64,000 bases of DNA from Blastomonas sp. AAP53 (GCF_000331245.1 NZ_ANFZ01000009.1:682001-746000), one strand, 5' to 3'; counted from the first letter of the stretch, positions 25,691-35,675 are shown. Numbers and translations: made by a program. The notes: generated from the letters alone by a model not told the origin.

Positions 25691-26284
25691 ATGGCCGCCT
25701 TGCCCGACCTTGTATTGTTCGCCAAATACCCGCTGCCGGGCTATGCCAAGACACGGCTGATCCCGGCGCTGGGTGCGCAAGGCGCTGCAAACGTTCACCG
25801 ATATCTCGCAAGGCGCACTGTGGACACGCTGTTGCAAAGCGGCGCCCCGGTCGAAGTGCGTTATGCCGGCACAGACGAAACCGCGTTCCGGTCCTGGCTC
25901 GGCGATGGCGCAACATTTGCCAAACAGGTCGAAGGCGGCCTGACCGAACGGCTGATCGATGCGGGCCGCGACCACGGCCATGTCTTTTTAGGCGCCGATA
26001 CGCCCGATCTTCAGGTGGCCCATGTGCGCGAGGCGATCGCTGCATTGGAAACGCATGACATCGTGATCGGCCCCGCAGAGGATGGCGGCTATTACCTGAT
26101 CGGAATGCACCAGGCACGACCCGAGTTGCTCCACAACATGCCCTGGAGCACCGCCGAAGTGACGCCGGAAACGCTGCGCCGCTGCAAAGATCTCGGGCTT
26201 TCGGTCGCGCTGTTGCCCGTGCTCGCGGATTGCGACCGGCCCGAAGATCTGCAGCGATGGCCGGAACTGGCGCTGCTGGCATGA
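25691..26284 (+). CDS. TIGR04282-type glycosyltransferase
   Basis: A 197-residue small glycosyltransferase. LVLFAKYPLPGYAKTRLIPA and HGHVFLGADTPDLQ, followed by IVIGPAEDGGYYLIGM and the TPETLRRCKDLGL end, match the TIGR04282 family. These are often labelled arsenosugar biosynthesis proteins because of that context in some species; no arsenic gene is visible here. The ATG at 25691 starts just after the divergent maiA region. Its stop overlaps the next start as ATGA. Confidence 0.85.
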   Translation: MAALPDLVLFAKYPLPGYAKTRLIPALGAQGAANVHRYLARRTVDTLLQSGAPVEVRYAGTDETAFRSWLGDGATFAKQVEGGLTERLIDAGRDHGHVFLGADTPDLQVAHVREAIAALETHDIVIGPAEDGGYYLIGMHQARPELLHNMPWSTAEVTPETLRRCKDLGLSVALLPVLADCDRPEDLQRWPELALLA

Positions 26285-27021
26285 CCGGTCATGCCTTGCC
26301 CGTCCGGGTCACGTTGATGATCCCGGCGCTCAACGAATCGAAGGCGCTGCCCGCGACCATTGCCAATGTCGCCGCGCTCGACCCTCAACCCGATGAGATC
26401 CTGCTGGTCGATGGCGGCAGCGAGGACGATACCGTGGCGCTGGCTCAGGCAGCAGGCTGGCGCGCGATTGTTTCGCCAACGCGCGGGCGCGGTCCGCAGA
26501 TCAACTTTGGCGTCGAACAATCGGCCGGAGAGCTTGTCTGCATCCTCCACGCCGATAGCCTGCTGCCACCCGATGCCATCGCTCACATCCGCGCGGTGCT
26601 GGAGGATCGCAGGATCGCGCTTGCCACCTTCCTGCCCATCATCCGGGGCGAAAAGCTGCGCTGGTTCACCACCGCGCACAATTGGTGGAAGACCTATTAC
26701 CCGCTGGTCACCCATCCGCATCTGTTCGCAAGGGGCGTGCGGCTGCTGTTCGGCGACCATGCCATGTTCTTTCGCCGCACCGATTACCTGCGAATCGGGG
26801 GCATCCCCGCCAGCGCCACGATCATGGAAGAGGCCGATCTTTGCATCGGCTTTGCCCGGATCGGGAAACTGAAGATGACCCGCAAGCCAGTGATCACATC
26901 GGACCGCCGCATTGCAGCATGGGGACCGCTGAAAGCGAACTACATCTATCTCAAGGTCGGGCTCGCCTGGACCTTCGGAATGCGCCATCGACTCAAGGAC
27001 ATGTATCCCGACATTCGGTAA
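26281..27021 (+). CDS. TIGR04283-type glycosyltransferase (GT2 fold)
   Basis: A 246-residue GT-A glycosyltransferase: VTLMIPALNESKALPATIAN, the D-D-G strand EILLVDGGSEDDTVAL, LHADSLLPPDA and the catalytic-base region IMEEADLCIGFARIGKLK. It fits the TIGR04283 family, which is usually encoded next to TIGR04282 as here. No membrane segment beyond a short hydrophobic tail (IYLKVGLAWTF). The two genes are coupled by ATGA. Its acceptor is unknown. Confidence 0.85.
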   Translation: MTGHALPVRVTLMIPALNESKALPATIANVAALDPQPDEILLVDGGSEDDTVALAQAAGWRAIVSPTRGRGPQINFGVEQSAGELVCILHADSLLPPDAIAHIRAVLEDRRIALATFLPIIRGEKLRWFTTAHNWWKTYYPLVTHPHLFARGVRLLFGDHAMFFRRTDYLRIGGIPASATIMEEADLCIGFARIGKLKMTRKPVITSDRRIAAWGPLKANYIYLKVGLAWTFGMRHRLKDMYPDIR

Positions 27022-27181
27022 TCCGGGGGTTTTTGTGACATTAAGATGACAGCCAGGTGAATCTGCCGACCTTCAAATTTCGCATTCAAATTGACGGAAC
27101 GTGCCATTTCGCACTTGCAACATAAACCATTCCATGTCATTTCGGCGTTGAGCACGAAACTCCTGTTCAGGAAGTATGAAA

Positions 27182-27394
27182 ATGAAAATGAAAGCTGCAA
27201 TCGCCGCGATCGCATTGACCACGATGGTCGGCGCTCCGGTTCTCGCCCAGGCTGCCGGTCGCGTGACCGCCGCCTCGACCGAAGAAAACGAAGCTGAAGG
27301 CAGCACCGGCATCATCATCGGTGTCGTTGCGGCTGCTGCCGTTGTCGGCGGCATCATCATCATCGCTGATGATGATGAGCCCAACAGCCCCTGA
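27182..27394 (+). CDS. Small secreted or membrane protein
   Basis: A 70-residue protein starting MKMKAAIAAIALTTM with a signal-type N-terminus (MVGAPVLAQAAG), an acidic middle (STEENEAEGS) and a second hydrophobic helix (IIIGVVAAAAVVGGIIIIAD) before a short acidic tail. Three in-frame ATGs occur; AGGAAG at 27169-27174 is best spaced (seven bases) for ATG 27182, not 27176. No family is recognised. A canonical terminator follows. Confidence 0.7.
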   Translation: MKMKAAIAAIALTTMVGAPVLAQAAGRVTAASTEENEAEGSTGIIIGVVAAAAVVGGIIIIADDDEPNSP

Positions 27395-27418
27395 TTTCTT
27401 CAGGCTAACGCTATCGAG

Positions 27419-27451
27419 AAAAGGGCGGCCCCACGGGTCGCCCTTTTTTTT
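27419..27451 (+). terminator. Rho-independent terminator
   Basis: AAAAGGGCGGCC (27419-27430) pairs with GGTCGCCCTTTT (27436-27447) with one G-T wobble, followed by a run of eight T. It ends the small-protein transcript. Confidence 0.9.
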
Positions 27452-27649
27452 GGCTGATGGAACCGGTGGCCCCGGTGTGCGCTGCGACCGGCTACGGGGG
27501 CCAGCCGCCTGTATCGCATTGCGTGGCCCTGACTTCCACCTCCCGGCCCTGTTGCTACTTACCGGTTTTTTAACCGGGACACGCCTAGACCGGACTTCTA
27601 TGGTGCGCCGTGCTGCGGCACGCGAGCCGACCACTTTCGGGGATTGAGC

Positions 27650-28951
27650 ATGCTGTCCGACAAGAAGCCTGAAGTTTGTGTGTTGGGTCTGGGCTATATC
27701 GGTCTTCCCACGGCTGCGATCATCGCGCGCTCAGGCTGCCGCGTACTGGGCGTCGATGTGTCCGAGCATGTCGTCAGCACCATTGCCGAAGGCCGCATCC
27801 ATATCGAGGAGGTCGATCTCGATGGCCTGGTGCAAGGCGTCGTCGCGCGCGGGATGCTGCGCACGTCGCTGCAGGTCGAATCAGCAGATGTCTTCGTGAT
27901 CGCGGTGCCGACCCCGTTCGACGAGAATCACGCGCCCGACATCAGCTATGTCCTGCAGGCCGCGAGCAGCATCGCCGCGGTGCTGAAACCTGGCGACTGC
28001 ATCATCCTCGAATCGACGTCACCGGTGGGCACCACCGAAGAGATGCGCGACATGATCGCCAAGCTGCGTCCCGACCTCAAGGTGCCTGGGCTGACCGCCG
28101 ATATCCCCGATATCGCCATCGCCTATTGTCCCGAGCGCGTCCTGCCCGGCCGTATCCTCGAAGAGCTGACCAACAATGATCGCTCGATCGGCGGCATCAC
28201 GCCGCGCTGCGCGCGCAAGGCGCTGACCTTCTACCGCCGCTTCGTGCGCGGCGAGTGCATCACCACCGATGCGCGCTCGGCCGAGATGACCAAGCTGGTC
28301 GAAAACGCCTATCGCGACGTCAACATCGCCTTTGCCAACGAGCTGTCGATCGTCGCCGACCGCATGGGGCTGGACGTGTGGGAGGTGATTCGCCTCGCCA
28401 ACCGCCACCCGCGCGTCAACATCCTGCAGCCCGGCCCCGGTGTGGGGGGACATTGCATTGCCGTCGACCCCTGGTTCATCATCCACGGCGCGCCCGATGA
28501 AACCCCGCTGATTCGCACTGCGCGCTGGGTCAACGATGGCAAGATCGGCCATGTGCTGACAAAGGCCGGCGAGCTGATCGACGCCCATGCCACCGCCCGC
28601 ATCGCGTGCCTGGGTCTGGCATTCAAGGCGAATATCGACGATTTCCGCGAAAGCCCGGCCAACAAGGTTGCGCTGGCATTGGCGCAAAAATACGGCAGCC
28701 GCATCTCGATCGTCGAACCTTATGCGCAGGGCCTGCCGCCCGCGTACGACGGCCTGGGCGCGCAGCTGATCGATGTCGACGACGCCATCAAAAGCTGCGA
28801 CCTGTTCATCGTGCTGGTCGATCACGACGTGTTCAAGTCGATCCCGCTCGCCGAGCGCGCCAACAAGCTGGTCTATGACACGCGCGGTATCTGGCCCGAC
28901 CAGCCCGCCAAGCCGGAACGCGCCAACGGCCATTTGCGCCTCGCCGGCTGA
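27650..28951 (+). CDS. UDP-N-acetyl-D-mannosamine dehydrogenase-type enzyme (WecC-like)
   Basis: A 433-residue NAD-dependent nucleotide-sugar dehydrogenase. The Rossmann start is VCVLGLGYIGLPTAAIIA (9-26); FVIAVPTPFDENHAPDIS, the STSPVGTT segment, and the catalytic cysteine C269 in GPGVGGHCIAVDPWF follow. The last feature is typical of the ManNAc-type dehydrogenases. It makes a uronate sugar nucleotide, such as UDP-ManNAcA, for surface polysaccharide. GGGGA about eight bases upstream supports ATG 27650. It is followed after 17 bases by an epimerase gene. Confidence 0.88.
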   Translation: MLSDKKPEVCVLGLGYIGLPTAAIIARSGCRVLGVDVSEHVVSTIAEGRIHIEEVDLDGLVQGVVARGMLRTSLQVESADVFVIAVPTPFDENHAPDISYVLQAASSIAAVLKPGDCIILESTSPVGTTEEMRDMIAKLRPDLKVPGLTADIPDIAIAYCPERVLPGRILEELTNNDRSIGGITPRCARKALTFYRRFVRGECITTDARSAEMTKLVENAYRDVNIAFANELSIVADRMGLDVWEVIRLANRHPRVNILQPGPGVGGHCIAVDPWFIIHGAPDETPLIRTARWVNDGKIGHVLTKAGELIDAHATARIACLGLAFKANIDDFRESPANKVALALAQKYGSRISIVEPYAQGLPPAYDGLGAQLIDVDDAIKSCDLFIVLVDHDVFKSIPLAERANKLVYDTRGIWPDQPAKPERANGHLRLAG

Positions 28952-28968
28952 TCAGGCACACCATCGCC

Positions 28969-29967
28969 ATGTCCATTCTTGTAACCGGAGCAGCCGGGTT
29001 CATCGGCCACGCCCTGATCCGCGCGCTGCTGCAGCGTGGCGAGCAGGTGGTCGGCATCGACAACCTCAACCCTTATTACGATCCGGCGCTCAAGCATGCG
29101 CGGCTGGCCGATCTGGCGACGGTGAACACAGGGCGTTTCGACTTCATCGAGCTCGATTTTGCCGATCACACCCCGCTGGAGACAGCGCTGGATACGCATG
29201 CGTTCGAGCACATCGTGCATCTCGGCGCGCAGGCAGGCGTGCGTTACAGCATCGACAATCCGCGCGCCTATGTTCAGTCAAACCTCGTCGGCCATCTCAA
29301 CATGCTCGAATTGGCGCGCGCGCGTGGCACCGCGCAATTCGTCTATGCCTCGTCTTCGTCGGTGTACGGCAACAGCGCCGACAGCCCGTTTCGCGTCGAT
29401 GCCAGGGTCGATCATCCCGTCTCGCTCTATGCGGCCACCAAGAAGGCCGATGAGCTGATGAGCGAGACGTACGCGCATCTGTATCGCCTGCCGATGACGG
29501 GGCTGCGCTTCTTCACCGTGTACGGCCCCTGGGGCCGGCCAGACATGGCGCTGTGGAAGTTCACCCGCGCGATCCTGCAGGGCGAGCCGATCGATGTGTA
29601 CAACCATGGCGACATGCGCCGGGACTTTACCTATATCGATGACATCATCGCAGGCGTTCTGGCGGTCATCGACCAGCCCCCCGCAGATGATGGCCTGGTG
29701 AAGCCCGGCGGCAGTGTGTCCCCACACCGCATCTACAACATCGGCAACAATCAGCCCGAACCGCTAGGCCGGATGATCGATGTCATCGAGGCGGCGTGCG
29801 GCAGGCCTGCGGTCCGCAACATGCTGCCGATGCAGCCGGGCGATGTGTACGAAACCTATGCCGATATCAGCGCGATCCAGGCCGACCTGGGCTATGCCCC
29901 CGTCACCACGATCGACACCGGCATCCCGCGTTTCGTCGAGTGGTATCGCAGCTACACCGGCTGCTGA
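28969..29967 (+). CDS. NAD-dependent UDP-glucuronate epimerase-type enzyme
   Basis: A 332-residue short-chain dehydrogenase/epimerase. GAAGFIGHAL (8-17) binds NAD, SSSSVYGN (128-135) holds the catalytic serine, and YAATK (154-158) the Tyr/Lys pair. RFFTVYGPWGRPDMA and the later MRRDFTYIDDI match the UDP-glucuronate 4-epimerase group, which makes UDP-galacturonate. It probably works with the preceding dehydrogenase in capsule or O-antigen precursor supply; the glycosyltransferases that would use the product are not nearby. Confidence 0.88.
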   Translation: MSILVTGAAGFIGHALIRALLQRGEQVVGIDNLNPYYDPALKHARLADLATVNTGRFDFIELDFADHTPLETALDTHAFEHIVHLGAQAGVRYSIDNPRAYVQSNLVGHLNMLELARARGTAQFVYASSSSVYGNSADSPFRVDARVDHPVSLYAATKKADELMSETYAHLYRLPMTGLRFFTVYGPWGRPDMALWKFTRAILQGEPIDVYNHGDMRRDFTYIDDIIAGVLAVIDQPPADDGLVKPGGSVSPHRIYNIGNNQPEPLGRMIDVIEAACGRPAVRNMLPMQPGDVYETYADISAIQADLGYAPVTTIDTGIPRFVEWYRSYTGC

Positions 29968-30046
29968 CTTGCGGGCGCCACCAATGCGCCGTAACCCTAG
30001 CAAGTGACCGGTCAAACCCCCGGCGATGCAGGAGACTCAAGGCACT

Positions 30047-30349
30047 ATGCTGATCATCGAAGGCTGGCTGCACTTTGCGCCGGGCGAAATCGACAAATTT
30101 GCCGAGGCGGCCCGCATCATGGTCGAGGAAACCCGCAAGGAAGACGGGTGCCTGCATTATGCCTTTGCACGCGACATGAACGATCCCGACATTCTGCGCA
30201 TCACCGAGCGCTGGACCGACGAAGCCGCGCTAGATGCGCATTCGAAGTCTCCGCACATGGCGGCATTCGGCGCAGGCCTTGCGCAGGTCGAACGGGTCGG
30301 AGCCGACATCCGGCTGTACATTGGCGACGAGGTCCGGCGCATCATGTAG
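30047..30349 (+). CDS. Antibiotic biosynthesis monooxygenase (ABM) domain protein
   Basis: A 100-residue protein with the dimeric alpha-beta-barrel signature: [21 protein letters not shown], the [14 protein letters not shown] segment and a [20 protein letters not shown] stretch. ABM proteins include quinol monooxygenases such as YgiN and unknown enzymes. Both ATG 30026 and 30047 are possible; AAGG is close to 30047. Transcription of hslV appears to begin right behind it. Confidence 0.8.
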   Translation: MLIIEGWLHFAPGEIDKFAEAARIMVEETRKEDGCLHYAFARDMNDPDILRITERWTDEAALDAHSKSPHMAAFGAGLAQVERVGADIRLYIGDEVRRIM

Positions 30350-30351
30350 GT

Positions 30352-30380
30352 CTTGCAGCGCCCCCGCCGCTCCACCATAT
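30352..30380 (+). promoter_or_regulatory. Heat-shock-like promoter of hslVU
   Basis: CTTGCA (30352-30357) and CCATAT (30375-30380) with a 17-base spacer repeat the boxes and spacing seen before lon. Start of transcription near 30387 falls on the hslV ATG at 30388, so hslV may be translated from a leaderless message; no ribosome site precedes it. Confidence 0.5.
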
Positions 30381-30387
30381 CGCCGAC

Positions 30388-30954
30388 ATGAGCACAGACA
30401 GCAGCAGCATGCCGACATGGCATGGAACCACCATCGTCGGCATTCGCAAGAACGGCAAGGCGGTGATCGCAGGCGATGGCCAGGTATCGATGGGCCAGAC
30501 CGTCATGAAGCCCAACGCGCGCAAGGTGCGCCGTCTGGGCGATGGATCGGTGATCGGCGGCTTTGCCGGCGCGACCGCGGACGCCTTCACCCTGTTCGAA
30601 CGGCTCGAAGGCAAGCTCGAACGGCATTCGGGGCAGCTGATGCGCGCTGCCGTCGAGCTCGCCAAGGACTGGCGCACCGACAAGTACCTGCGCAACCTGG
30701 AAGCGATGATGATCGTCGCCGACAAGGAGGTCACATTGATCCTCACCGGCAACGGCGATGTGCTGGAGCCTGTCGATGGCGTTGCCGCGATTGGATCGGG
30801 CGGCAACTTTGCGCTCGCCGCCGCGCGCGCGCTGATGGACTATGAACAGGACGCCGAGATAATCGCGCGCAAGGCGATGAAGGTCGCTGCGGACGTCTGC
30901 GTCTATACCAACGAATGCGTCACCCTGGAGGTGATTCCCGACGCCGCCGCCTGA
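30388..30954 (+). CDS. hslV: HslV peptidase subunit
   Basis: A 188-residue proteasome-like peptidase. After a short propeptide, the mature chain begins at the threonine nucleophile in [20 protein letters not shown] (T14 or T15). [34 protein letters not shown] and [18 protein letters not shown] are family blocks. It forms a two-ring dodecamer with HslU caps. Transcribed with hslU, 38 bases apart. A second ATG at 30409 would give a shorter propeptide. Confidence 0.97.
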   Translation: MSTDSSSMPTWHGTTIVGIRKNGKAVIAGDGQVSMGQTVMKPNARKVRRLGDGSVIGGFAGATADAFTLFERLEGKLERHSGQLMRAAVELAKDWRTDKYLRNLEAMMIVADKEVTLILTGNGDVLEPVDGVAAIGSGGNFALAAARALMDYEQDAEIIARKAMKVAADVCVYTNECVTLEVIPDAAA

Positions 30955-30992
30955 GGCGCGCGCCCTTCCCGTCTCTATAAAGAAGACACCCC

Positions 30993-32294
30993 ATGACTGA
31001 TATGTTGACCCCCAAATCCATTGTCGCCGCGCTCGATGCCCACATCATCGGGCAGCAGGATGCCAAGCGTGCCGTCGCTGTCGCCTTGCGCAACCGCTGG
31101 CGCCGCCAGCGCCTGCCCGCCGAGCTGCGCGACGAGGTGACGCCCAAGAACATCCTGATGATCGGCCCAACGGGCTGCGGCAAGACCGAGATTTCACGGC
31201 GACTGGCCAAGCTTGCCGATGCGCCGTTCATCAAGATCGAGGCGACCAAGTTCACCGAAGTGGGCTATGTCGGCCGCGATGTCGACCAGATCGCGCGCGA
31301 TCTGGTGGAAGACGCTGTACGGCTGGAAAAGGACCGCAGGCGCGAAAAGGTCCGCGAGGCCGCATCCGAAGCCGCGATGGAACGGCTGCTCAACGCCCTG
31401 GTCGGTGACAGCGCCAGCGAAGCGACGCGTCAGAGCTTTCGCCAGCGCATCCAGGACAACCACATGAACGATACAGAGGTCGAGATCGAGGTCGATGCGA
31501 CGCCCAACATGCCGATGGAAATCCCCGGCATGGGCGGCCAGGTCGGCATGATCAACCTCAGCGACATGATGGGCAAGGCGTTCGGCCAGAAGCGCAGCAA
31601 GCCGCGCAAGATGCGGCTTGCCGATGCGTGGGACAAGCTGGTCGAGGAAGAATCCGAAAAGCGGATGGACCAGGACGACGTCGCGCGCGTCGCGCTGGCA
31701 GACGCCGAAGCCAACGGCATCGTGTTCCTTGACGAGATCGACAAGATCGCGGTGTCCGATGTGCGCGGCGGATCGGTGAGCCGCGAAGGCGTGCAGCGCG
31801 ACCTGCTGCCGCTGATCGAGGGCACTACGGTGGCCACGAAATACGGGCCGATGAAGACCGACCATGTGCTGTTTATCGCATCGGGCGCGTTCCACATCGC
31901 CAAGCCCAGCGATATGCTGCCCGAACTACAGGGTCGTCTGCCGATCCGGGTCGAGCTGAAGGCCTTGAGCGAGGAGGATTTCTTCCACATCCTCACCCAG
32001 ACCAAGGCCAATCTGGCGCAGCAATACAGCGCGCTGCTGGGTACCGAGGAACTGACGCTTGAGATCACCGAGGATGCGCTGCGCGAAGTCGCGCGGATCG
32101 CAGCATCGGTGAACGAGAGCGTCGAGAACATCGGCGCACGGCGGCTACAGACGGTGATGGAAAAGCTGCTGGAAGAGATCAGCTTCAACGCCGAGGATCA
32201 CAGCGGCGAGACGTTCACCGTCGATGCCGACTATGTGAGGAAACAGCTGGCCGGAATCGCGAAGAACACGGATCTGAGCAAGTACGTCCTCTAG
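30993..32294 (+). CDS. hslU: HslU ATPase subunit
   Basis: A 433-residue AAA+ unfoldase. Walker [10 protein letters not shown] (59-67) and Walker [11 protein letters not shown] frame the AAA domain; the inserted I domain runs roughly through residues 110-230 and includes [15 protein letters not shown]; the C-terminus [20 protein letters not shown] supplies sensor 2. It ends in the YVL tail that docks into HslV. Unfolds substrates for HslV after heat stress. Confidence 0.97.
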   Translation: MTDMLTPKSIVAALDAHIIGQQDAKRAVAVALRNRWRRQRLPAELRDEVTPKNILMIGPTGCGKTEISRRLAKLADAPFIKIEATKFTEVGYVGRDVDQIARDLVEDAVRLEKDRRREKVREAASEAAMERLLNALVGDSASEATRQSFRQRIQDNHMNDTEVEIEVDATPNMPMEIPGMGGQVGMINLSDMMGKAFGQKRSKPRKMRLADAWDKLVEEESEKRMDQDDVARVALADAEANGIVFLDEIDKIAVSDVRGGSVSREGVQRDLLPLIEGTTVATKYGPMKTDHVLFIASGAFHIAKPSDMLPELQGRLPIRVELKALSEEDFFHILTQTKANLAQQYSALLGTEELTLEITEDALREVARIAASVNESVENIGARRLQTVMEKLLEEISFNAEDHSGETFTVDADYVRKQLAGIAKNTDLSKYVL

Positions 32295-32378
32295 ATCAAG
32301 CGGCCGCCCATGCGAACAGCTGGGCGGTCCTTGGCCGCGCCGATCCACCCGCATGGTCCGGGTCGGCGCGCCACGACA

Positions 32379-32394
32379 TTAGCGCGAGGTTAAC
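32379..32394 (+). promoter_or_regulatory. Near-consensus CtrA box before the chemoreceptor-like gene
   Basis: TTAG-N7-TTAAC at 32379-32394 matches eight of nine bases of the CtrA recognition pattern TTAA-N7-TTAAC. It lies 23 bases before the ATG at 32417. CtrA controls motility and chemotaxis genes in alphaproteobacteria. A weak hairpin (CCGCCCA/TGGGCGG, 32304-32327) separates it from hslU. Confidence 0.4.
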
Positions 32395-32416
32395 TATAGC
32401 CTGCTAGCTCCCTGGC

Positions 32417-34078
32417 ATGCCGTTTGGATCTCATCCCGTGCTGCGCCAGCTTTATCTGGAAATGACCGTTCATTTCCACAACATCTCGTCCGACCTAAAC
32501 CAGGGGCAGATGGTCGCCAGCCGGACGGGCGACGAATTCGCGCTGCGACAGATGCAGCGGATCAGTGCCGCACTGATGCCGATGGTGCCGTCCGTAATCG
32601 TGATCGGCGGCCTTCTGGCATTCGCCACCTGGGGCACGCCGGCGTTCTATGCCGTGATATTCGGCTCGGTCTTGAGCCTCATGTGCATGCTGGCAACAAT
32701 CCCCCTCCACCTTCGGTTGCGCACATTGGCGGACCAGCCCGTCCGCCTCCAGGAAAGCCTGCCGCGCATCGGCAGGCAGCTGACAGCGGTGGCGTTGGTT
32801 TCGGGAATCAGCTGGTCGACCATCATCGCCGGTCTTTTGATGTCCGGCATACCGCAATTGAGTGACATGGCGATCACGATCAGCATCGCGACAACCGCCA
32901 TCGGTACGCTGTGCTATCTTTCGCTGCCTGCGACAAACCTCGTCTGGCTCACCTCGATGGGCAGCGGGCTGTGTGTGGCCCTCGAGGTCGCCGGACGGCA
33001 GATGTCGGGATATTTCTATCTGCTGCTGGCGGTGTTCTGCTTCATGATGTGGCGCAGCACCATGGTCATCTGGCGGCATTATGCCGAAGCCATTCTGCAA
33101 TCGCATGAGCTGGCAGAGGCCCGCGAGCGCGAATTTCTGGCGGAACAGCACAAGGCCAGTGAAAAGGCCGAACAGGAACTGCGCGCCCAGAAATTGCTCG
33201 CAGAGCAGCACGACCGTCACATGGCTGAGCGTCGACGAGCCAGAGCAGGCCTGGCCGAAGCCTTTGACCGGTCCGTCATACAGACGATCGAAAGCCTGGG
33301 CACGGCCCTCACCCGCCTGGGGGTCTGCGCTTCGGCGCTGCACGAGATTGGCGAAGAAACAGGCCATAGCGCGGCTCAGGTCAATGCGCGCGCCGCCAAT
33401 GTCGGCCATTCCGTGCAGAATGTATCAGGCGCTGCGGCGCAACTCAGCCAGTCGGCGCAGTTGATTGTTCAGCGGGTCGAGGACCAGCACCTGGCAGCGA
33501 CCGCCGCCCGGGCCTCGTCTCTCGAAGGCAGTGAGGCGGTCGGTGCCCTGGCGCATCAGGCCGCGAAGGTGTCGCAGATCGCGACCCTCATCCAGGATAT
33601 CGCCTCACAGACCAACCTGCTTGCGCTGAACGCCACGATCGAGGCGGCCCGCGCCGGCGAGGCCGGGCGCGGGTTTGCCATCGTCGCGCAAGAGGTCAAG
33701 CAGCTTGCAGGTCAGACCCGCGGTGCCATCAATTCGGTCGGCCAGACCGTGGATGGTATCCGTACCCGGATGACGCTGGCCGAAAACACCATCGATTCGA
33801 TTGCAGACCAGATCGATCTGGTCAGCGACGGCGCGGCACATATCGCGAAGGTCATCAGCGAACAGCGCGAAGCCACCGTGGGCATCAACACCCATGCGCA
33901 TCAGGTGGCGCACGACGCGCGGTCGATGGAAGAAACCGCCCGCACCGTCAGCCACAACGCTGTTCGCGTCAAATCCATGTCCGACGACATCCGCGCGCTG
34001 ACGGTGCAGCTCGACCAACAGGCCAGCGTGCTGCGGGCGGCCAGCGCAGAGTTTCTTGCCGAACTCAAGACAGGCTGA
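32417..34078 (+). CDS. Methyl-accepting chemotaxis-type signalling protein
   Basis: A 553-residue membrane sensor. Five or six transmembrane helices span roughly residues 50-220 ([40 protein letters not shown] and others). A charged coiled-coil linker follows, then a cytoplasmic signalling domain with the receptor hairpin [20 protein letters not shown] and [15 protein letters not shown]. No periplasmic ligand domain and no obvious HAMP domain are seen, so sensing may occur in the membrane. The start is uncertain: ATGs at 32417, 32459 and 32513 are all possible. The CtrA-like box upstream supports a motility role. Confidence 0.88.
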   Translation: MPFGSHPVLRQLYLEMTVHFHNISSDLNQGQMVASRTGDEFALRQMQRISAALMPMVPSVIVIGGLLAFATWGTPAFYAVIFGSVLSLMCMLATIPLHLRLRTLADQPVRLQESLPRIGRQLTAVALVSGISWSTIIAGLLMSGIPQLSDMAITISIATTAIGTLCYLSLPATNLVWLTSMGSGLCVALEVAGRQMSGYFYLLLAVFCFMMWRSTMVIWRHYAEAILQSHELAEAREREFLAEQHKASEKAEQELRAQKLLAEQHDRHMAERRRARAGLAEAFDRSVIQTIESLGTALTRLGVCASALHEIGEETGHSAAQVNARAANVGHSVQNVSGAAAQLSQSAQLIVQRVEDQHLAATAARASSLEGSEAVGALAHQAAKVSQIATLIQDIASQTNLLALNATIEAARAGEAGRGFAIVAQEVKQLAGQTRGAINSVGQTVDGIRTRMTLAENTIDSIADQIDLVSDGAAHIAKVISEQREATVGINTHAHQVAHDARSMEETARTVSHNAVRVKSMSDDIRALTVQLDQQASVLRAASAEFLAELKTG

Positions 34079-34246
34079 AACGCGGTTCATCGCATTCGCC
34101 AGGCAAAGCCGGGTGATATGCTGGGCAAGCTGCACGACCCGCGCTATCATTGCAGTACCATGGCCAATTTCATGTCATGTTCATGCGTCGCTGGCCACCA
34201 CGCGGCCATGACAGCAATGCCTTTTATCGCCGTGACGCAGGTAGAA

Positions 34247-35632
34247 ATGCAGCAGACGACCAGACCCGACAGATCGTCCGCCTTATCTTTCGTGCCACGG
34301 CTGCTCGCATTGGTCGCCGCGTTGATGCTGGCGGTGCAACCGGCTGCGGCGCAATCCATCCTGCGCGATGCCGAAACCGAGGCTCTGCTCGCGGACATGT
34401 CGCGCGAACTGATCATCGCTGCCGGATTGCTCCCCAGCAACGTCAACGTCGTCGTCATCAACGATCGCAGCATCAACGCCTTTGTTGCCGGGACGCAGGA
34501 CGTCTACATCCACAGCGGACTGGTCGAAGCTGCAGACAGCGTCAACGAGGTTCAGGGCGTCATCGCGCACGAACTGGGCCATATCGCTCTGGGCCATTCG
34601 ATCACTCGGTCCGAAAGCGCCTCGAAGGCTGGCAACATTACCATTCTGTCGCTGCTGCTGGGGATTGCCGCTGTCGCTGCTGGCGCTGGCGAGGCGGGGC
34701 TTGGCATCATGGGCGCCGGCCAACAGGCAGCGCTCGGCAATTTCCTGGCGCACACGCGCGGCGAGGAAGCGGGCGCCGATGTCGCGGGCGCAAAGTATCT
34801 CTCGCAGGCCGGGCTCACCGGCAAGGGTTCAATCAACTTCTTCAAGAAGCTGCAGAACCTGGAGTTCCGCCTCGCGATCCCGCAGGAAGACAGCTACAAC
34901 CGTTCGCACCCGCTCTCGGGCGAACGCATCACGCTGCTGCAGGAAATCTACCAGAACGATCCGGCCTATGACCGCGCGGTCGATCCGGACCTGGAAGCCC
35001 GCTTTCAACGGATCAAGGCAAAGCTGACCGGTTATGTGGCTGACCCGGATGAAACCCTGCGCGATTACCCGGAGACCGATCAGAGCGTACCAGCACGCTA
35101 TGCCCGCGCCTATGCCTGGCACAAGAGCGCCTATCCAGAAAAGGCGCTGGCAGAGGCTCGGTCATTACTCGCCGAAGCGCCGGACGATCCCTATTTTCTC
35201 GAGATCTACGGCCAGATCCTGCTCGAATCCGGGCGCCCGAAAGAGGCACTGGTGCCGCTGCAAAAGGCGGTTGCGACCACCAATTCGCAATCCTTGATTG
35301 CAGGCGTCTATGGCCACGCGCTGATTGCCAGCGAAGACCCGGCCAACCTGCCCGAGGCAGAGCGCGTGCTGCGTGCGTCGCTGGCGCGCGATGCGGAAAA
35401 CCCGTTCGCCTGGTATCAGTTGGGCGTGGTCTATGAAAGCCGGGGCGACAGGCCGCGCGCCGCGCTAGCCAGTGCGGAGCGCTACGTGCTCCAGGGCAAT
35501 GCCCCGCTGGCGCTGCGCAGCGCAGAAGAGGCGATGATCGGCCTGCCGCAGGGCAGCGCAGACTGGATCCGCGCCCAGGATATTGCCATTCTTGCTCGCG
35601 ATGCGGTTGAACGACAACCACGCCGCCGCTAA
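34247..35632 (+). CDS. M48 metalloprotease with TPR repeats (BepA-like)
   Basis: A 461-residue secreted protein. Signal peptide ends at AVQPAAAQS; the M48 domain carries HELGH at 108-112 (VIAHELGHIALGHS) with a downstream EEAGADVAG third-ligand segment. Residues about 300-460 are TPR-like helical pairs (KALAEARSLLAEAPDDPYFLE). BepA-type enzymes check and degrade misassembled outer-membrane proteins. ATG 34247 with AGGT upstream gives a clean signal peptide; earlier in-frame ATGs at 34118-34223 do not. Confidence 0.92.
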   Translation: MQQTTRPDRSSALSFVPRLLALVAALMLAVQPAAAQSILRDAETEALLADMSRELIIAAGLLPSNVNVVVINDRSINAFVAGTQDVYIHSGLVEAADSVNEVQGVIAHELGHIALGHSITRSESASKAGNITILSLLLGIAAVAAGAGEAGLGIMGAGQQAALGNFLAHTRGEEAGADVAGAKYLSQAGLTGKGSINFFKKLQNLEFRLAIPQEDSYNRSHPLSGERITLLQEIYQNDPAYDRAVDPDLEARFQRIKAKLTGYVADPDETLRDYPETDQSVPARYARAYAWHKSAYPEKALAEARSLLAEAPDDPYFLEIYGQILLESGRPKEALVPLQKAVATTNSQSLIAGVYGHALIASEDPANLPEAERVLRASLARDAENPFAWYQLGVVYESRGDRPRAALASAERYVLQGNAPLALRSAEEAMIGLPQGSADWIRAQDIAILARDAVERQPRRR

Positions 35633-35675
35633 GCCTCTCTTCACTAAACCGACTTGCATCAACCAAAGGCCCGCC

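Noticed and set aside
25691-27021. Arsenosugar biosynthesis function for the glycosyltransferase pair
   Set aside because: The family name comes from other contexts; no arsM or other arsenic gene is visible nearby.
27562-27577. CCGGTT-TTTT-AACCGG palindrome before the dehydrogenase gene
   Set aside because: A six-base stem with no T tail and no second copy; too small to claim as operator or terminator.
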